DNA of 64,000 nt from Leptospira yanagawae serovar Saopaulo str. Sao Paulo = ATCC 700523 (lineage in GTDB: Bacteria; Spirochaetota; Leptospiria; Leptospirales; Leptospiraceae). Where the stretch lies: assembly GCF_000332475.2 (NCBI RefSeq), contig NZ_AOGX02000035.1, positions 1-64,000 of the forward strand, read 5' to 3'. This document shows, one piece after another, positions 55,513-64,000 of this stretch; within the stretch, counting starts at the first letter, position 1, and every line of letters begins with the position of its first letter. Below the pieces are notes generated by a model. The model was given only the letters and a program-made list of their open reading frames with translations, was not told the DNA's origin and ran no database searches. Both the position numbers and the translations under genes were made by a program.

Positions 55513-58500
55513 ATGTTCTTTCGCCTTCGAGTTTTATTCTTACTCCTCATGTCCCTTGTTTTGGTTGATGCCGATTTCTCCCAAAGCGCACCACCTTCGA
55601 TAGAATTTTTTACTCCCAATGGTTTTGTCAAATTGCCAAAACAAGTTACGGTTCGTTTCACAAAGCCAATGGTGGCCCTAGGTGATATCCGGCCTGTCAC
55701 CGAAATTTTCCAAGTCAATTGTCCTTTTCCAGGAACCAGTCGGTTTATCGATTCCACCACTTGGGTGTATGAATTTGAAAAAGAGGTCCCGGGAGGAGTG
55801 GTTTGCCGGTTTGATTTGAAAGAAGGTACCAAATCCTTCAGTGGTGAGAAAATTCAGGGAGAAAAGAATTTTTCCTTCCATACGGGTGGTCCTTCGGTAA
55901 GGTATTCTTCCCCATATAACGGAAGTTCGATTGCAGAAGACCAAATCTTTTTATTACATTTAGATGGAATCCCAGATTTAACAAGTTTTCAAAAATTTGC
56001 TTATTTTCGTTCCGAAGAATTAGGCAATCGAATCCCTGTGGTTCTTATCTCAGGTTCTGAACGAAAAACATTTTTGCAATCACTTGGGAAAAAGGACAAA
56101 GAAGAAACAGTTGTCCTAAAAGCAAAACAAACCTTTTTACCAGATAAACAAATCCAATTGGTTCTTGGAAAAGGGATCAAATCAGTGTGGGGCGGAGAAA
56201 TTCAAGAAGACGAAGTGCAGTCATTTACTGTAAGACCCGTGTTTTCCGCTCGGTTTAGTTGTGAAAGAACAACCGCAGATGCAAATTGTATTCCCATACT
56301 TCCTGTGAATTTGTCCTTTAACTCTCCCGTCTCACAAACGTTAATTGAAAAAATCAAATTGATTGGGAAAGATGGAAAAGAATACCCAAAACAAAAATCA
56401 AGTGGCAAAGGTAATGAATATTCGGATTGGGTGAGTTTTCCTGGCCCGTTTCCCGAAAATTCAGAATTTGAAATTAGAATCCCTGAGATCGTTGATGATG
56501 CAAACAGAAGTTTGGCGAATAGCGCTGCTTTCCCTTTAAAGTTTAAAACTGATGAATTTCCACCACTTGCAAAATTTAGTGCCAAGTTTGGGATTTTAGA
56601 ATCCAAAGCAAACCCTGCTCTTCCTGTCACCTTACGAAACGTAGAAGCAAACCTTCCTGTTAAATCCACTTCCCTTGGCATGGGAGGCAAAAGCCAAAAA
56701 ACCATGGACATTTTGGAAATCCAAAAATGGTTCCAAGCCCTTTCGAAAGTGGAAAGGAACCAATCTGTTTTCCAATCACCATCATCGAATGCAAAAGTAA
56801 ATTCCTTTCAATTACCAAAACCGAATGGAAAAAAACCAATGGAAGTGGTTGGAATCCCATTTGATTCCCCAGGATTTTATGTTGTAGAGACAACAAGTGA
56901 GGTCTTAGCAAACCATCTGTTTGCCAGTGGTGAAGGGAAAAAAATGTATGTATCCAGTTCGGCGCTCGTAACCAATTTATCTCCCCATTTCAAATGGGGA
57001 AAGGATACAAGCCTTGTTTGGGTCACAAGTTTAGATACAGGTCTACCAGAAGCAGGTGTTCAAATTAAAATTCTGGATTGCCAAGGGAATTTGAGAGGGG
57101 CAGGTATCACAGGAAAAGATGGAACCATGCTTTTTGGTAATATCAATTTCCAAGAAGTACCATATTGTGGTTATCATGAATTAGGTTCTGGCCTAACAAT
57201 ATTTGCTCAAAAAAATGATGATATTAGTTTTACATCGAGCACATGGGAAAAGGGAATTGAAAGTTGGCGATACCAATTGCCACAAGCAAATACAGGTTAT
57301 GCGAACTATTTAGAATCGATTGTATTGGATCGTACCCTTTTTAAAAAGGGAGAAACTGTTCACCTCAAACACGTTCGCAGAAGTTTTGGAAACAAAGGAT
57401 TACAACCTGCAGATCCAAAAGAGTATCCAACGATGGTTGTGATCAAACATGAAGGTTCTGGAGAAAGTTATACTTCACCTCTTGTTTGGTCTTTTCCTGG
57501 TCATGCAGAATCAGAATTTAAAATTCCAAAAAATGCAAAACATGGTGTGTACTTAGTCACTTATCCGTATAACAATGAGGATACGAGTTATGGAAGGACC
57601 ATCACTCAGTTTCGAGTAGAAGAATTCCGTCTTCCCGTACTCAAAGGAAATATCCAACTTGCAGGTGAGTTTCAAAACCTCATTTCACCGAAAGAAGCAA
57701 AAGTTCTATTTGGATTAGAGTATCTTTCTGGTGGAGGGGCAGCGCAGATTCCTGTGAAAATTCGATCCCAAGTTGTACCAAGTTTTTACTCTCCAAAGGA
57801 AGAGTATTCGGCATTTAGTTTTTTTCCTGATACCATCAAAGAAGGCAAATGGAAGGTTAGCGGTTACGAAGAAGAAGAAATCGAAGAAACCAAACCAAAA
57901 GTAGTTTCGACAAGTGCCAAAACGGATGAAAAAGGATTTTTATCACATACGTTTACTGATTTAAAATCCATCCCTGGTTATGGAAATTTACAAGTGGAGA
58001 TGGAATATGCGGATCCAACAGGTGAAATCCACACTGCCTTTCGTAGCTTTCCAGTTTCCCAATCTGAATACCATCTCGGTATTTTGCCAGATGGTTGGTA
58101 TTTTACAGAAGACAAAGTGAAACTCCAGTTACTTGTGTTAGATGCGAAAGACAAACCAGTCGCCTCTCAAAAAATCAAAGTAAATGCTTTTAAAAAAGAA
58201 TTTTATTCGAACCGCAAACGTCTTGTTGGGGGTTTTTATGCATACGAACATTATGAAGAAGTCAATCGATTAGGTGAATTCTGTGAAGGAAAAACAGATT
58301 CCAAAGGCATTCTCATTTGTGAAGGAAAATCACCATCAACAGGTGATATCGTTTTTATTGCAGAGACAAAAGATAAAAATGGTAACATTACAAACTCAAG
58401 TTACAATGTTTGGGTAAGTTCCAAAGAAGAAATGTGGTTTGATGTGAGTGATCACAACCGAATGGACATTTTACCAGAAAAACGTTCTGTTGAAGTGGGA

Positions 58501-61116
58501 GAAACCATCAAAGTGCAAGTTCGTTCGCCGTTTCGAGAAGGGACAGCATTAGTGAGTTTGGAACGAGAAGGGATCATTGATTATTTTGTGACCCCAGTGA
58601 GTGGTAAGGATCCATTTATCAGCATTCCAATCAAAAAAGAATACGCACCAAATGTTTATATATCAGTTTTCCTTGTACGCGGTCGTATGGGAGATCCAAA
58701 ACCGACAGGACTTGTGGATTTAGCAAAACCAAGTTACCGTTTGGGATTGTCCATGGTGAAGGTAGGTTATAAACCGTACAGTTTGTCCGTTTCAGTCACT
58801 ACCAACAAAAAACAATACCAAGTTCGGGAAACTGCTGATGTTGAGTTGGAAATCAAAACTTCAGATGGAAAGGTACCAACAGAAAACACGGAAGTGGTAT
58901 TAGCTGTTGTAGATGAGGCACTACTTGAACTTTCTCCTAATCCCACTTGGAATTTGTTAGATGCTATGATGGGAACAAGACCCCACCAAGTGGTCACTTC
59001 CACAGCTCAGTCACAAATCATCGGAAAACGACATTTTGGTTTGAAGGCGAAACCGGAAGGAGGGGGCGGTGGGAAACAATCCACTCGTTCCTTATTCGAA
59101 ACTCTACTTTATTGGAAGGGAAAGGTGATTGTAGGTAAAGATGGGAAATACAAATTTAGTTTTCCGTTAAATGATTCCTTAACTACCTTTCGGATTGTTG
59201 CCATTGCCACATCAGGTTCCAAAGAATTCGGAACTGGAATGGCAAAAATCCAAACTTCTCAAAAAATCCAATCCTTTTCAGGAATACCACCAATTGTTCG
59301 GTTAGGTGATACATTGCAACATGAAGTGAACCTTCGGAATGCCTCTGATACCAAAGAACAACTACGTGTTCGTTTGAGTGTGGTGGATACAAAAAATGGT
59401 TTGGAAGTGAAATCTGATTTGGAAACAAAGTCAGCCATGTTGGCACCTGGGGAAACGAAACTCATCACATGGGATCTAACAGTTCCAGAAGATACCACTA
59501 AACGAAAGTTTACTCTCGAAGTATCGACTCCAAACGGAAACGTGATGGATTCACTCACGGTAGAACAAACGGTCATTCCTGCTTTTTCGGAACGTGTTTA
59601 CCAAGCAGGGTTATTTTTATATGAGGCACCATTTAAAGAATCTGTTGTAACACCACCAGGTTCAATACCAAACTCAGGTAAAATGGTTTGGAAAGCATCT
59701 CCAACCATTCTCACAAGCCTCGGTGGGATACAAAAATATTTCCAAACCTATCCGTATGCCTGTATGGAACAAAGAGTATCGAAAGCAATTGGCTTACGTT
59801 CCGATGGATTGTGGAATGATGTATTCTCTGATCTAAATTCATTTTTAGATTATGATGGTCTCGTGAAATACTTTGCACGTATGGAACATGGAAGTGAGAT
59901 CCTTACTGCGTATGTATTAACTTCCGCTAAACTATCAAATAAATCCATTCCAGAAGATACCTTGGTAAAAATGACAAATGGACTACAAGGATTTTTGGAT
60001 GGAAGGGTGTATGGAGAACGTTACCGTTTTGGTGCTGACCTTGTGGTACGGAAAATCATTGTTTGGGAAGCACTCACTCGTTACCAAACCTATGATTGGG
60101 AACAAGTCAGACCTATCTTCGATGGATTAGAGTTTTTGCCAACTGCATCTCTCATTGATTTATCTGAAATTTATAACCGAGTGAATGGGGCCGATCCAAA
60201 TGTAAAAAATCGCCTGTTTAGTGTATTACGATCAAAACTCAATTTACAAGGATCCGAACTCATCATTGCTGATTCAGGATTTACCAATCCTTGGTGGATA
60301 TTAGGAAGTCGGGATTATACAATGGCAAAGTTTTTGTTGTGGTCTATCACTGAACCATCATATAAAAAAGATCTTCCTCGCATCATCAAAGCTTTTGTGA
60401 AAATGCAAAAACAAGGAAGGTATGATAGTACATTAGGAAATGCATATTCTGTCCTTGTATTTGATCGGGTGAGTAAACTCCTTGAAGGTGAAAAAGTGAC
60501 AGGTGGTAAAGTCAAAATCCAAACTGAAAAAGAAAGTTTTTCCTTGGAGCCAAATGGCAAACAGACCCTATCACAACCCATTGGCTCTACCCCTGAATCT
60601 CTGACTGTATCCTATGAGGGAAAAGGGAAACCTTGGCTTGAGTGGTCGGTGCAAAGTATCCTCCCACTAAAAGAACCAATTGCCAGTGGGTACAGGATCA
60701 AACGTACCTGGGAACCTTTGCAGGTAGCAAAACCAGGAGTATTGTCAAAAGGGGATACCATTAAGGTCAAATTGGAAATTGATGCTGATTCGGATAAAAC
60801 TTGGGTTGTCGTTGAAGACCCGATGCCACCTGGTTCTCTTCCCCTAGGTCGTGGGTTTGGGCGGGAATCCCAAATTGGGCAAGACGGTCCAAAGGACACG
60901 TCCTACTACCTCAGTTTTGAGGAGAAAACCTTGTCCCTGTATCGGGCTTATTTTGAGTATCTGCCAAAAGGGAAACATGTGGTCGAACACAGTTACCGTT
61001 TGAACCATGTGGGAAATTTTGTGATGCCATCCACTCGTGTGGAAGCCATGTATTCACCGGAAACCCATGCCGAATGGCCGAACGAAATCGTAAGGATTTC
61101 GGAAAATAAGGAATAG
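55513..61116 (+). CDS. Alpha-2-macroglobulin family protein with thioester
   Basis: This is a giant 1867-residue exported protein with a signal peptide (LRVLFLLLMSLVLVDA). The order is bacterial alpha-2-macroglobulin: N-terminal beta domains, the MG domains (YLESIVLDRTLFKKGETVHLK near residue 600 is a clear MG motif), a bait-like region, and the complement-type domain holding the thioester motif C-M-E-Q at 1417-1420 (YPYACMEQR). The reactive thioester covalently traps proteases in the periplasm. There is no lipobox, unlike YfhM-type inhibitors. It is usually beside a penicillin-binding protein 1C, but here the next gene is a sulfatase-family enzyme 29 bases away. Confidence 0.9.
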   Translation: MFFRLRVLFLLLMSLVLVDADFSQSAPPSIEFFTPNGFVKLPKQVTVRFTKPMVALGDIRPVTEIFQVNCPFPGTSRFIDSTTWVYEFEKEVPGGVVCRFDLKEGTKSFSGEKIQGEKNFSFHTGGPSVRYSSPYNGSSIAEDQIFLLHLDGIPDLTSFQKFAYFRSEELGNRIPVVLISGSERKTFLQSLGKKDKEETVVLKAKQTFLPDKQIQLVLGKGIKSVWGGEIQEDEVQSFTVRPVFSARFSCERTTADANCIPILPVNLSFNSPVSQTLIEKIKLIGKDGKEYPKQKSSGKGNEYSDWVSFPGPFPENSEFEIRIPEIVDDANRSLANSAAFPLKFKTDEFPPLAKFSAKFGILESKANPALPVTLRNVEANLPVKSTSLGMGGKSQKTMDILEIQKWFQALSKVERNQSVFQSPSSNAKVNSFQLPKPNGKKPMEVVGIPFDSPGFYVVETTSEVLANHLFASGEGKKMYVSSSALVTNLSPHFKWGKDTSLVWVTSLDTGLPEAGVQIKILDCQGNLRGAGITGKDGTMLFGNINFQEVPYCGYHELGSGLTIFAQKNDDISFTSSTWEKGIESWRYQLPQANTGYANYLESIVLDRTLFKKGETVHLKHVRRSFGNKGLQPADPKEYPTMVVIKHEGSGESYTSPLVWSFPGHAESEFKIPKNAKHGVYLVTYPYNNEDTSYGRTITQFRVEEFRLPVLKGNIQLAGEFQNLISPKEAKVLFGLEYLSGGGAAQIPVKIRSQVVPSFYSPKEEYSAFSFFPDTIKEGKWKVSGYEEEEIEETKPKVVSTSAKTDEKGFLSHTFTDLKSIPGYGNLQVEMEYADPTGEIHTAFRSFPVSQSEYHLGILPDGWYFTEDKVKLQLLVLDAKDKPVASQKIKVNAFKKEFYSNRKRLVGGFYAYEHYEEVNRLGEFCEGKTDSKGILICEGKSPSTGDIVFIAETKDKNGNITNSSYNVWVSSKEEMWFDVSDHNRMDILPEKRSVEVGETIKVQVRSPFREGTALVSLEREGIIDYFVTPVSGKDPFISIPIKKEYAPNVYISVFLVRGRMGDPKPTGLVDLAKPSYRLGLSMVKVGYKPYSLSVSVTTNKKQYQVRETADVELEIKTSDGKVPTENTEVVLAVVDEALLELSPNPTWNLLDAMMGTRPHQVVTSTAQSQIIGKRHFGLKAKPEGGGGGKQSTRSLFETLLYWKGKVIVGKDGKYKFSFPLNDSLTTFRIVAIATSGSKEFGTGMAKIQTSQKIQSFSGIPPIVRLGDTLQHEVNLRNASDTKEQLRVRLSVVDTKNGLEVKSDLETKSAMLAPGETKLITWDLTVPEDTTKRKFTLEVSTPNGNVMDSLTVEQTVIPAFSERVYQAGLFLYEAPFKESVVTPPGSIPNSGKMVWKASPTILTSLGGIQKYFQTYPYACMEQRVSKAIGLRSDGLWNDVFSDLNSFLDYDGLVKYFARMEHGSEILTAYVLTSAKLSNKSIPEDTLVKMTNGLQGFLDGRVYGERYRFGADLVVRKIIVWEALTRYQTYDWEQVRPIFDGLEFLPTASLIDLSEIYNRVNGADPNVKNRLFSVLRSKLNLQGSELIIADSGFTNPWWILGSRDYTMAKFLLWSITEPSYKKDLPRIIKAFVKMQKQGRYDSTLGNAYSVLVFDRVSKLLEGEKVTGGKVKIQTEKESFSLEPNGKQTLSQPIGSTPESLTVSYEGKGKPWLEWSVQSILPLKEPIASGYRIKRTWEPLQVAKPGVLSKGDTIKVKLEIDADSDKTWVVVEDPMPPGSLPLGRGFGRESQIGQDGPKDTSYYLSFEEKTLSLYRAYFEYLPKGKHVVEHSYRLNHVGNFVMPSTRVEAMYSPETHAEWPNEIVRISENKE

Positions 61117-61145
61117 GAAAAGTTTACGGATAAAGAGGGTTTGGA

Positions 61146-63428
61146 ATGATGACTCTAATGGGTCCGATCCAAGCCCCTCTTTTCCCGATCCGCGTTTTTA
61201 AAATATCCCTATACTATTCAGTTTTTTTTTATCTATTTTTCCTAATCTTTAATACTAGTTTTACCATTATGGGAGTTGATGTTGGTGACTTCCTCAAACA
61301 ATACTTAGGTGCATTTTTTGGAGTTTATCTCACAACAACCTTAAAAGTTTTTTCAGTTTCTCTTTTTCTACACACAAGTTTATTCACACTTGTCCATTTA
61401 ATTTTTAATTTCTTAAAAAAACCAAACCCAAGTTGGTATGTGTTCGTTTGCACGGTGTTTGGAATCGAATTTTTGGCACTTGTGCAATCAATGATCCAAT
61501 TCCCTCAAATTTATGGTGAATTTTTTTTCTTCCGGTATCCGAGTTTTGCACCTTTCCTATATTTTTTGACAGACTATATCCATCCCATCCTACCTTCAAT
61601 GGTTTTGGTTTTGGCTTTGGGAGTTTTGTTTGGTTTGCTTGTCCGCCAAGTTTACCTGCATAAATCAAAAGAAAGTTTTTTTGCCATCAATCATGTTTTG
61701 GTTTTAGGTTTCATCCACATTCATGGATTGTATTTTTTTGGTTTGGTTTATTTTGCCTTTCTCCTATGGCAAGGCAAACGTTACCAAAATGTTCACATCA
61801 AAACCTATGGATTTGTTTTTGTTTTCTTTATTTTTTTGTATCTCATTCCAAATCTTTGGATAGGAATCTCATCTTTACGATATTCGAAAGTGGAAGGGAA
61901 ACCTCCTATCTTTATACTCTCAGCTGATTCACTTCGGTATGATAAAATTGGATTTCAAGTAAATGGATCTTCCATTACACCAAACATTGATTTGTTTAAA
62001 AATGATGCGTTCCAGTTCCACGACCACCATACAACCATTCCGCGAACCTTTCCAAGTTGGGCAGATACTCTGACGGGCAAATATGCAATGGATCATAAAG
62101 TGCGGGATATGTTTCCCTCTCCCGAGGAAAAACAAAGGATAGGTTCTTCTTCCTTTCCCACAATCCAACAAATCTTAAAAAAAATTGGATACGAACACTA
62201 TGCAATTGGTAGTTTTGCTGCGGACATTTTTCCAAGAGCCAATTTCGGGTTTGATGCTGTTTATGCACCAAACTTCAATGCTCGGATCATGACTGTGCAA
62301 AGGACAGCGGAAACACAAATTTTGATTTTACCATTTCTTGTAGGTTCTTGGTTTTCAGGGGGAATGTATTTAGAAGAATTGGATGGGCTTTCCACATGGG
62401 GTGATGGGAAGAGGCTCATCAATCGATTCCATTCTTTAGTAAAAGAAAAAAAAGATTCTCCTTATTCCATTACCTATTTTTCAAGTGTGATTCATTTTCC
62501 ATACACTCCTTCCTATCCATATTACAAACGTTATACTGATCAAAATTACTACGGAAAGTACAAATACCTCAAATTTGTGGATCCAACGGACGCAAATTTA
62601 CCAAATCAGGTAGAAATCTCTCAAATTCGAAGCTTATTTGATAGCGCAGTTTATGCCTTTGACCAAGAATTTGGTGAAATGGTTGGTTATCTAAAAGAAC
62701 AAGGGATTTATGAGGACGCAATCATCATCCTCACTGCCGATCATGGCGAAGCTTTGTATGAAGATATCCACGGCCAAGGACATGGGGAACATCTTAGAGG
62801 GGAAGCCGTTACACATGTTCCTTTTATGATTAAGTTTCCGAAAACATCGAAGTTTGGGCAATTACAAGAAAACCAAAGGGAATTTACGGGGATCACATCA
62901 AGTGTGGATTTTGTCCCAACACTTATGGATTATTTTAATATCCCTTTAACTTCTGAATATCCAGGCAAATCGTTGTTAGCAGTTCTTCAGGATAAAGATT
63001 GGAAAGAAGATCGATTTGTATATTCTGAAACTGGGATATGGTTTTCTGATGTAGGGAATCATTTTTTCCAAAAACAAAGGATCCCATATCCAAATATCTT
63101 ATCTCTCCACCAAGTAGTGCCGGAAGAAGATTACCAAATTATGATCACCGATCCAATTTATCGGGAAACAATTGCATTTTCAAAACACAGAAGCATTCAA
63201 AATTCGAACTATAAACTGATTTACATTCCCACAAGAGAAGGTGTGAAGTTTGAGTTATACGATCGTAAAAAAGATCCTCTAAACCAAACAAATCTTTTTC
63301 CCAATCACCCCATGGCTTCCAAAATGAAGGACGTTTTGTACAAAACAGTTGTGAAATGGGAGAGTGCCTCGGTTGCCGGGGAATATTTAATTCCAAGTTC
63401 TTTATCAGATATCAATGAAAACTTATAA
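61146..63428 (+). CDS. Membrane-anchored sulfatase-family enzyme (LtaS/EptA-like)
   Basis: This 760-residue protein has about six N-terminal membrane helices (residues 15-245), then an alkaline-phosphatase-type sulfatase domain. Active-site landmarks are ILSADSLRYDKIG (metal Asp), TTIPRTFPSWADTLTG (the nucleophile Thr or Ser is in this segment), IILTADHGEAL (metal Asp/His) and GHGEH. The layout resembles phosphoglycerol or phosphoethanolamine transferases that modify envelope lipids or glycans. It follows the macroglobulin gene by 29 bases and may be co-transcribed. A ribosome binding site AGAGGG precedes the ATG. carB follows after 18 bases. Confidence 0.85.
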   Translation: MMTLMGPIQAPLFPIRVFKISLYYSVFFYLFFLIFNTSFTIMGVDVGDFLKQYLGAFFGVYLTTTLKVFSVSLFLHTSLFTLVHLIFNFLKKPNPSWYVFVCTVFGIEFLALVQSMIQFPQIYGEFFFFRYPSFAPFLYFLTDYIHPILPSMVLVLALGVLFGLLVRQVYLHKSKESFFAINHVLVLGFIHIHGLYFFGLVYFAFLLWQGKRYQNVHIKTYGFVFVFFIFLYLIPNLWIGISSLRYSKVEGKPPIFILSADSLRYDKIGFQVNGSSITPNIDLFKNDAFQFHDHHTTIPRTFPSWADTLTGKYAMDHKVRDMFPSPEEKQRIGSSSFPTIQQILKKIGYEHYAIGSFAADIFPRANFGFDAVYAPNFNARIMTVQRTAETQILILPFLVGSWFSGGMYLEELDGLSTWGDGKRLINRFHSLVKEKKDSPYSITYFSSVIHFPYTPSYPYYKRYTDQNYYGKYKYLKFVDPTDANLPNQVEISQIRSLFDSAVYAFDQEFGEMVGYLKEQGIYEDAIIILTADHGEALYEDIHGQGHGEHLRGEAVTHVPFMIKFPKTSKFGQLQENQREFTGITSSVDFVPTLMDYFNIPLTSEYPGKSLLAVLQDKDWKEDRFVYSETGIWFSDVGNHFFQKQRIPYPNILSLHQVVPEEDYQIMITDPIYRETIAFSKHRSIQNSNYKLIYIPTREGVKFELYDRKKDPLNQTNLFPNHPMASKMKDVLYKTVVKWESASVAGEYLIPSSLSDINENL

Positions 63429-63446
63429 GAAAAAAAAGAGGAAACT

Positions 63447-64000
63447 ATGCCGCAACGTAACGACTTAAAATCAATTTTGATCATCGGATCCGGACCAATT
63501 GTCATCGGGCAGGCATGTGAGTTTGACTATTCCGGAACCCAAGCCACAAAGGCACTGCGGGAAAAAGGAATTCGAGTCATATTGGTGAATTCCAATCCGG
63601 CAACCATCATGACCGATCCCGATCTTGCGGATGCCACCTACATTGAACCTCTTACCGTACCAGTACTTGAAAAAATCATTAAAAAAGAAAAACCAGATGC
63701 CATCTTACCTACAGTAGGTGGACAAACAGCTCTGAACTTAGCCCTTGCTTTACATCGTGAAGGTATTTTAGAAAAGTATAATGTTGAACTCATCGGTGCT
63801 AAAGTTGATGCCATTCGGAAAGCGGAAGATAGAGAGTTATTCAAACTCGCTATGGAAAAACTCGGGATACGGGTTGCCAAGTCGTTTATGGTTTCCGATA
63901 TGGAAGCCGCGAGAAAAGCAAAAGATGAAATTGGATTTCCCATCATCATCCGTCCTGCCTTCACCTTAGGTGGAACAGGTGGTGGAACCTGTTACGATGA
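63447..64000 (+). CDS. carB: Carbamoyl-phosphate synthase large subunit, 5' part
   Basis: The reading frame starts at an ATG with a good ribosome binding site (AGAGGA) and is open to the edge of the window (184 codons of about 1080). [30 protein letters not shown] is the classic CarB start. The ATP-binding segments [12 protein letters not shown] and [15 protein letters not shown] are also present. The enzyme makes carbamoyl phosphate for arginine and pyrimidine synthesis. carA is not adjacent upstream; the gene instead follows the sulfatase-family gene by 18 bases. Confidence 0.96.
   Translation, partial: MPQRNDLKSILIIGSGPIVIGQACEFDYSGTQATKALREKGIRVILVNSNPATIMTDPDLADATYIEPLTVPVLEKIIKKEKPDAILPTVGGQTALNLALALHREGILEKYNVELIGAKVDAIRKAEDRELFKLAMEKLGIRVAKSFMVSDMEAARKAKDEIGFPIIIRPAFTLGGTGGGTCYD

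Noticed and set aside
56202..56711. 169-codon minus-strand frame inside the macroglobulin gene
   Set aside because: Antisense shadow; no ribosome binding site and unnatural composition.

Overview
The window looks like chromosomal DNA of a Leptospira, most likely from the saprophytic side of the genus. The basis is the AT-rich composition, the large number of predicted lipoproteins with relaxed spirochaete lipoboxes, families typical of Leptospira (membrane-anchored AraC regulators, ankyrin, HEAT and beta-propeller lipoproteins, a probable DUF1577/PilZ protein) and frequent TTG and GTG starts. This is inferred from protein character and not from a database match.

Layout. 1-6300: an edge fragment carrying a dispersed GC-richer repeat, a detached 33-nt piece identical to a 16S rRNA 3' end followed by a terminator, an orphan retropepsin-like protease, a lipoprotein whose signal peptide is encoded by a CTTGC pentanucleotide tract and is out of frame as sequenced (probable phase variation), then three ankyrin lipoproteins and a Gly/Ser-rich lipoprotein, with two copies of a second dispersed repeat. 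6300-13000: a minus-strand block of surface lipoproteins, an AraC-type membrane regulator, a collapsed nhaA remnant and a degenerate HD-GYP protein, then a plus-strand outer-membrane barrel. 13000-16100: a LysR regulator divergent from leuCD. 16100-29600: lipoproteins of unknown role, an MBL-fold hydrolase, two beta-propeller lipoproteins (one frameshifted), an SGNH hydrolase operon and a HEAT-repeat lipoprotein.

29600-42100 contains two units that appear to be zinc regulated. The first is a COG0523 GTPase with a thiol-peroxidase-like protein. The second is a lipoprotein, an outer-membrane porin-like protein, and a zinc ABC transporter (binding protein, ATPase, permease). Both are preceded by the same TGCAAC-N3-GTTGCA palindrome, proposed here as the Zur operator of this organism. 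Between them lie an acyltransferase, a chemotaxis receptor, a long acyl-CoA dehydrogenase and an overlapping amidohydrolase.

42100-64000 is mostly core metabolism and conserved genes: methyltransferase, tmk, a small lipoprotein, an EAL-domain protein, a B12-binding radical SAM protein, a PilZ-like protein, guaB followed by a TP0789-like lipoprotein-sorting protein and rsmE, a three-gene block of unknown function, a very large alpha-2-macroglobulin with an intact thioester motif, a membrane sulfatase-family enzyme, and the 5' part of carB, which runs off the end.

In the first 30 kb every convergent gene pair is separated by an inverted repeat without a strong U tract, suggesting bidirectional terminators. 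No tRNA genes, transposases, CRISPR arrays or phage genes were seen.
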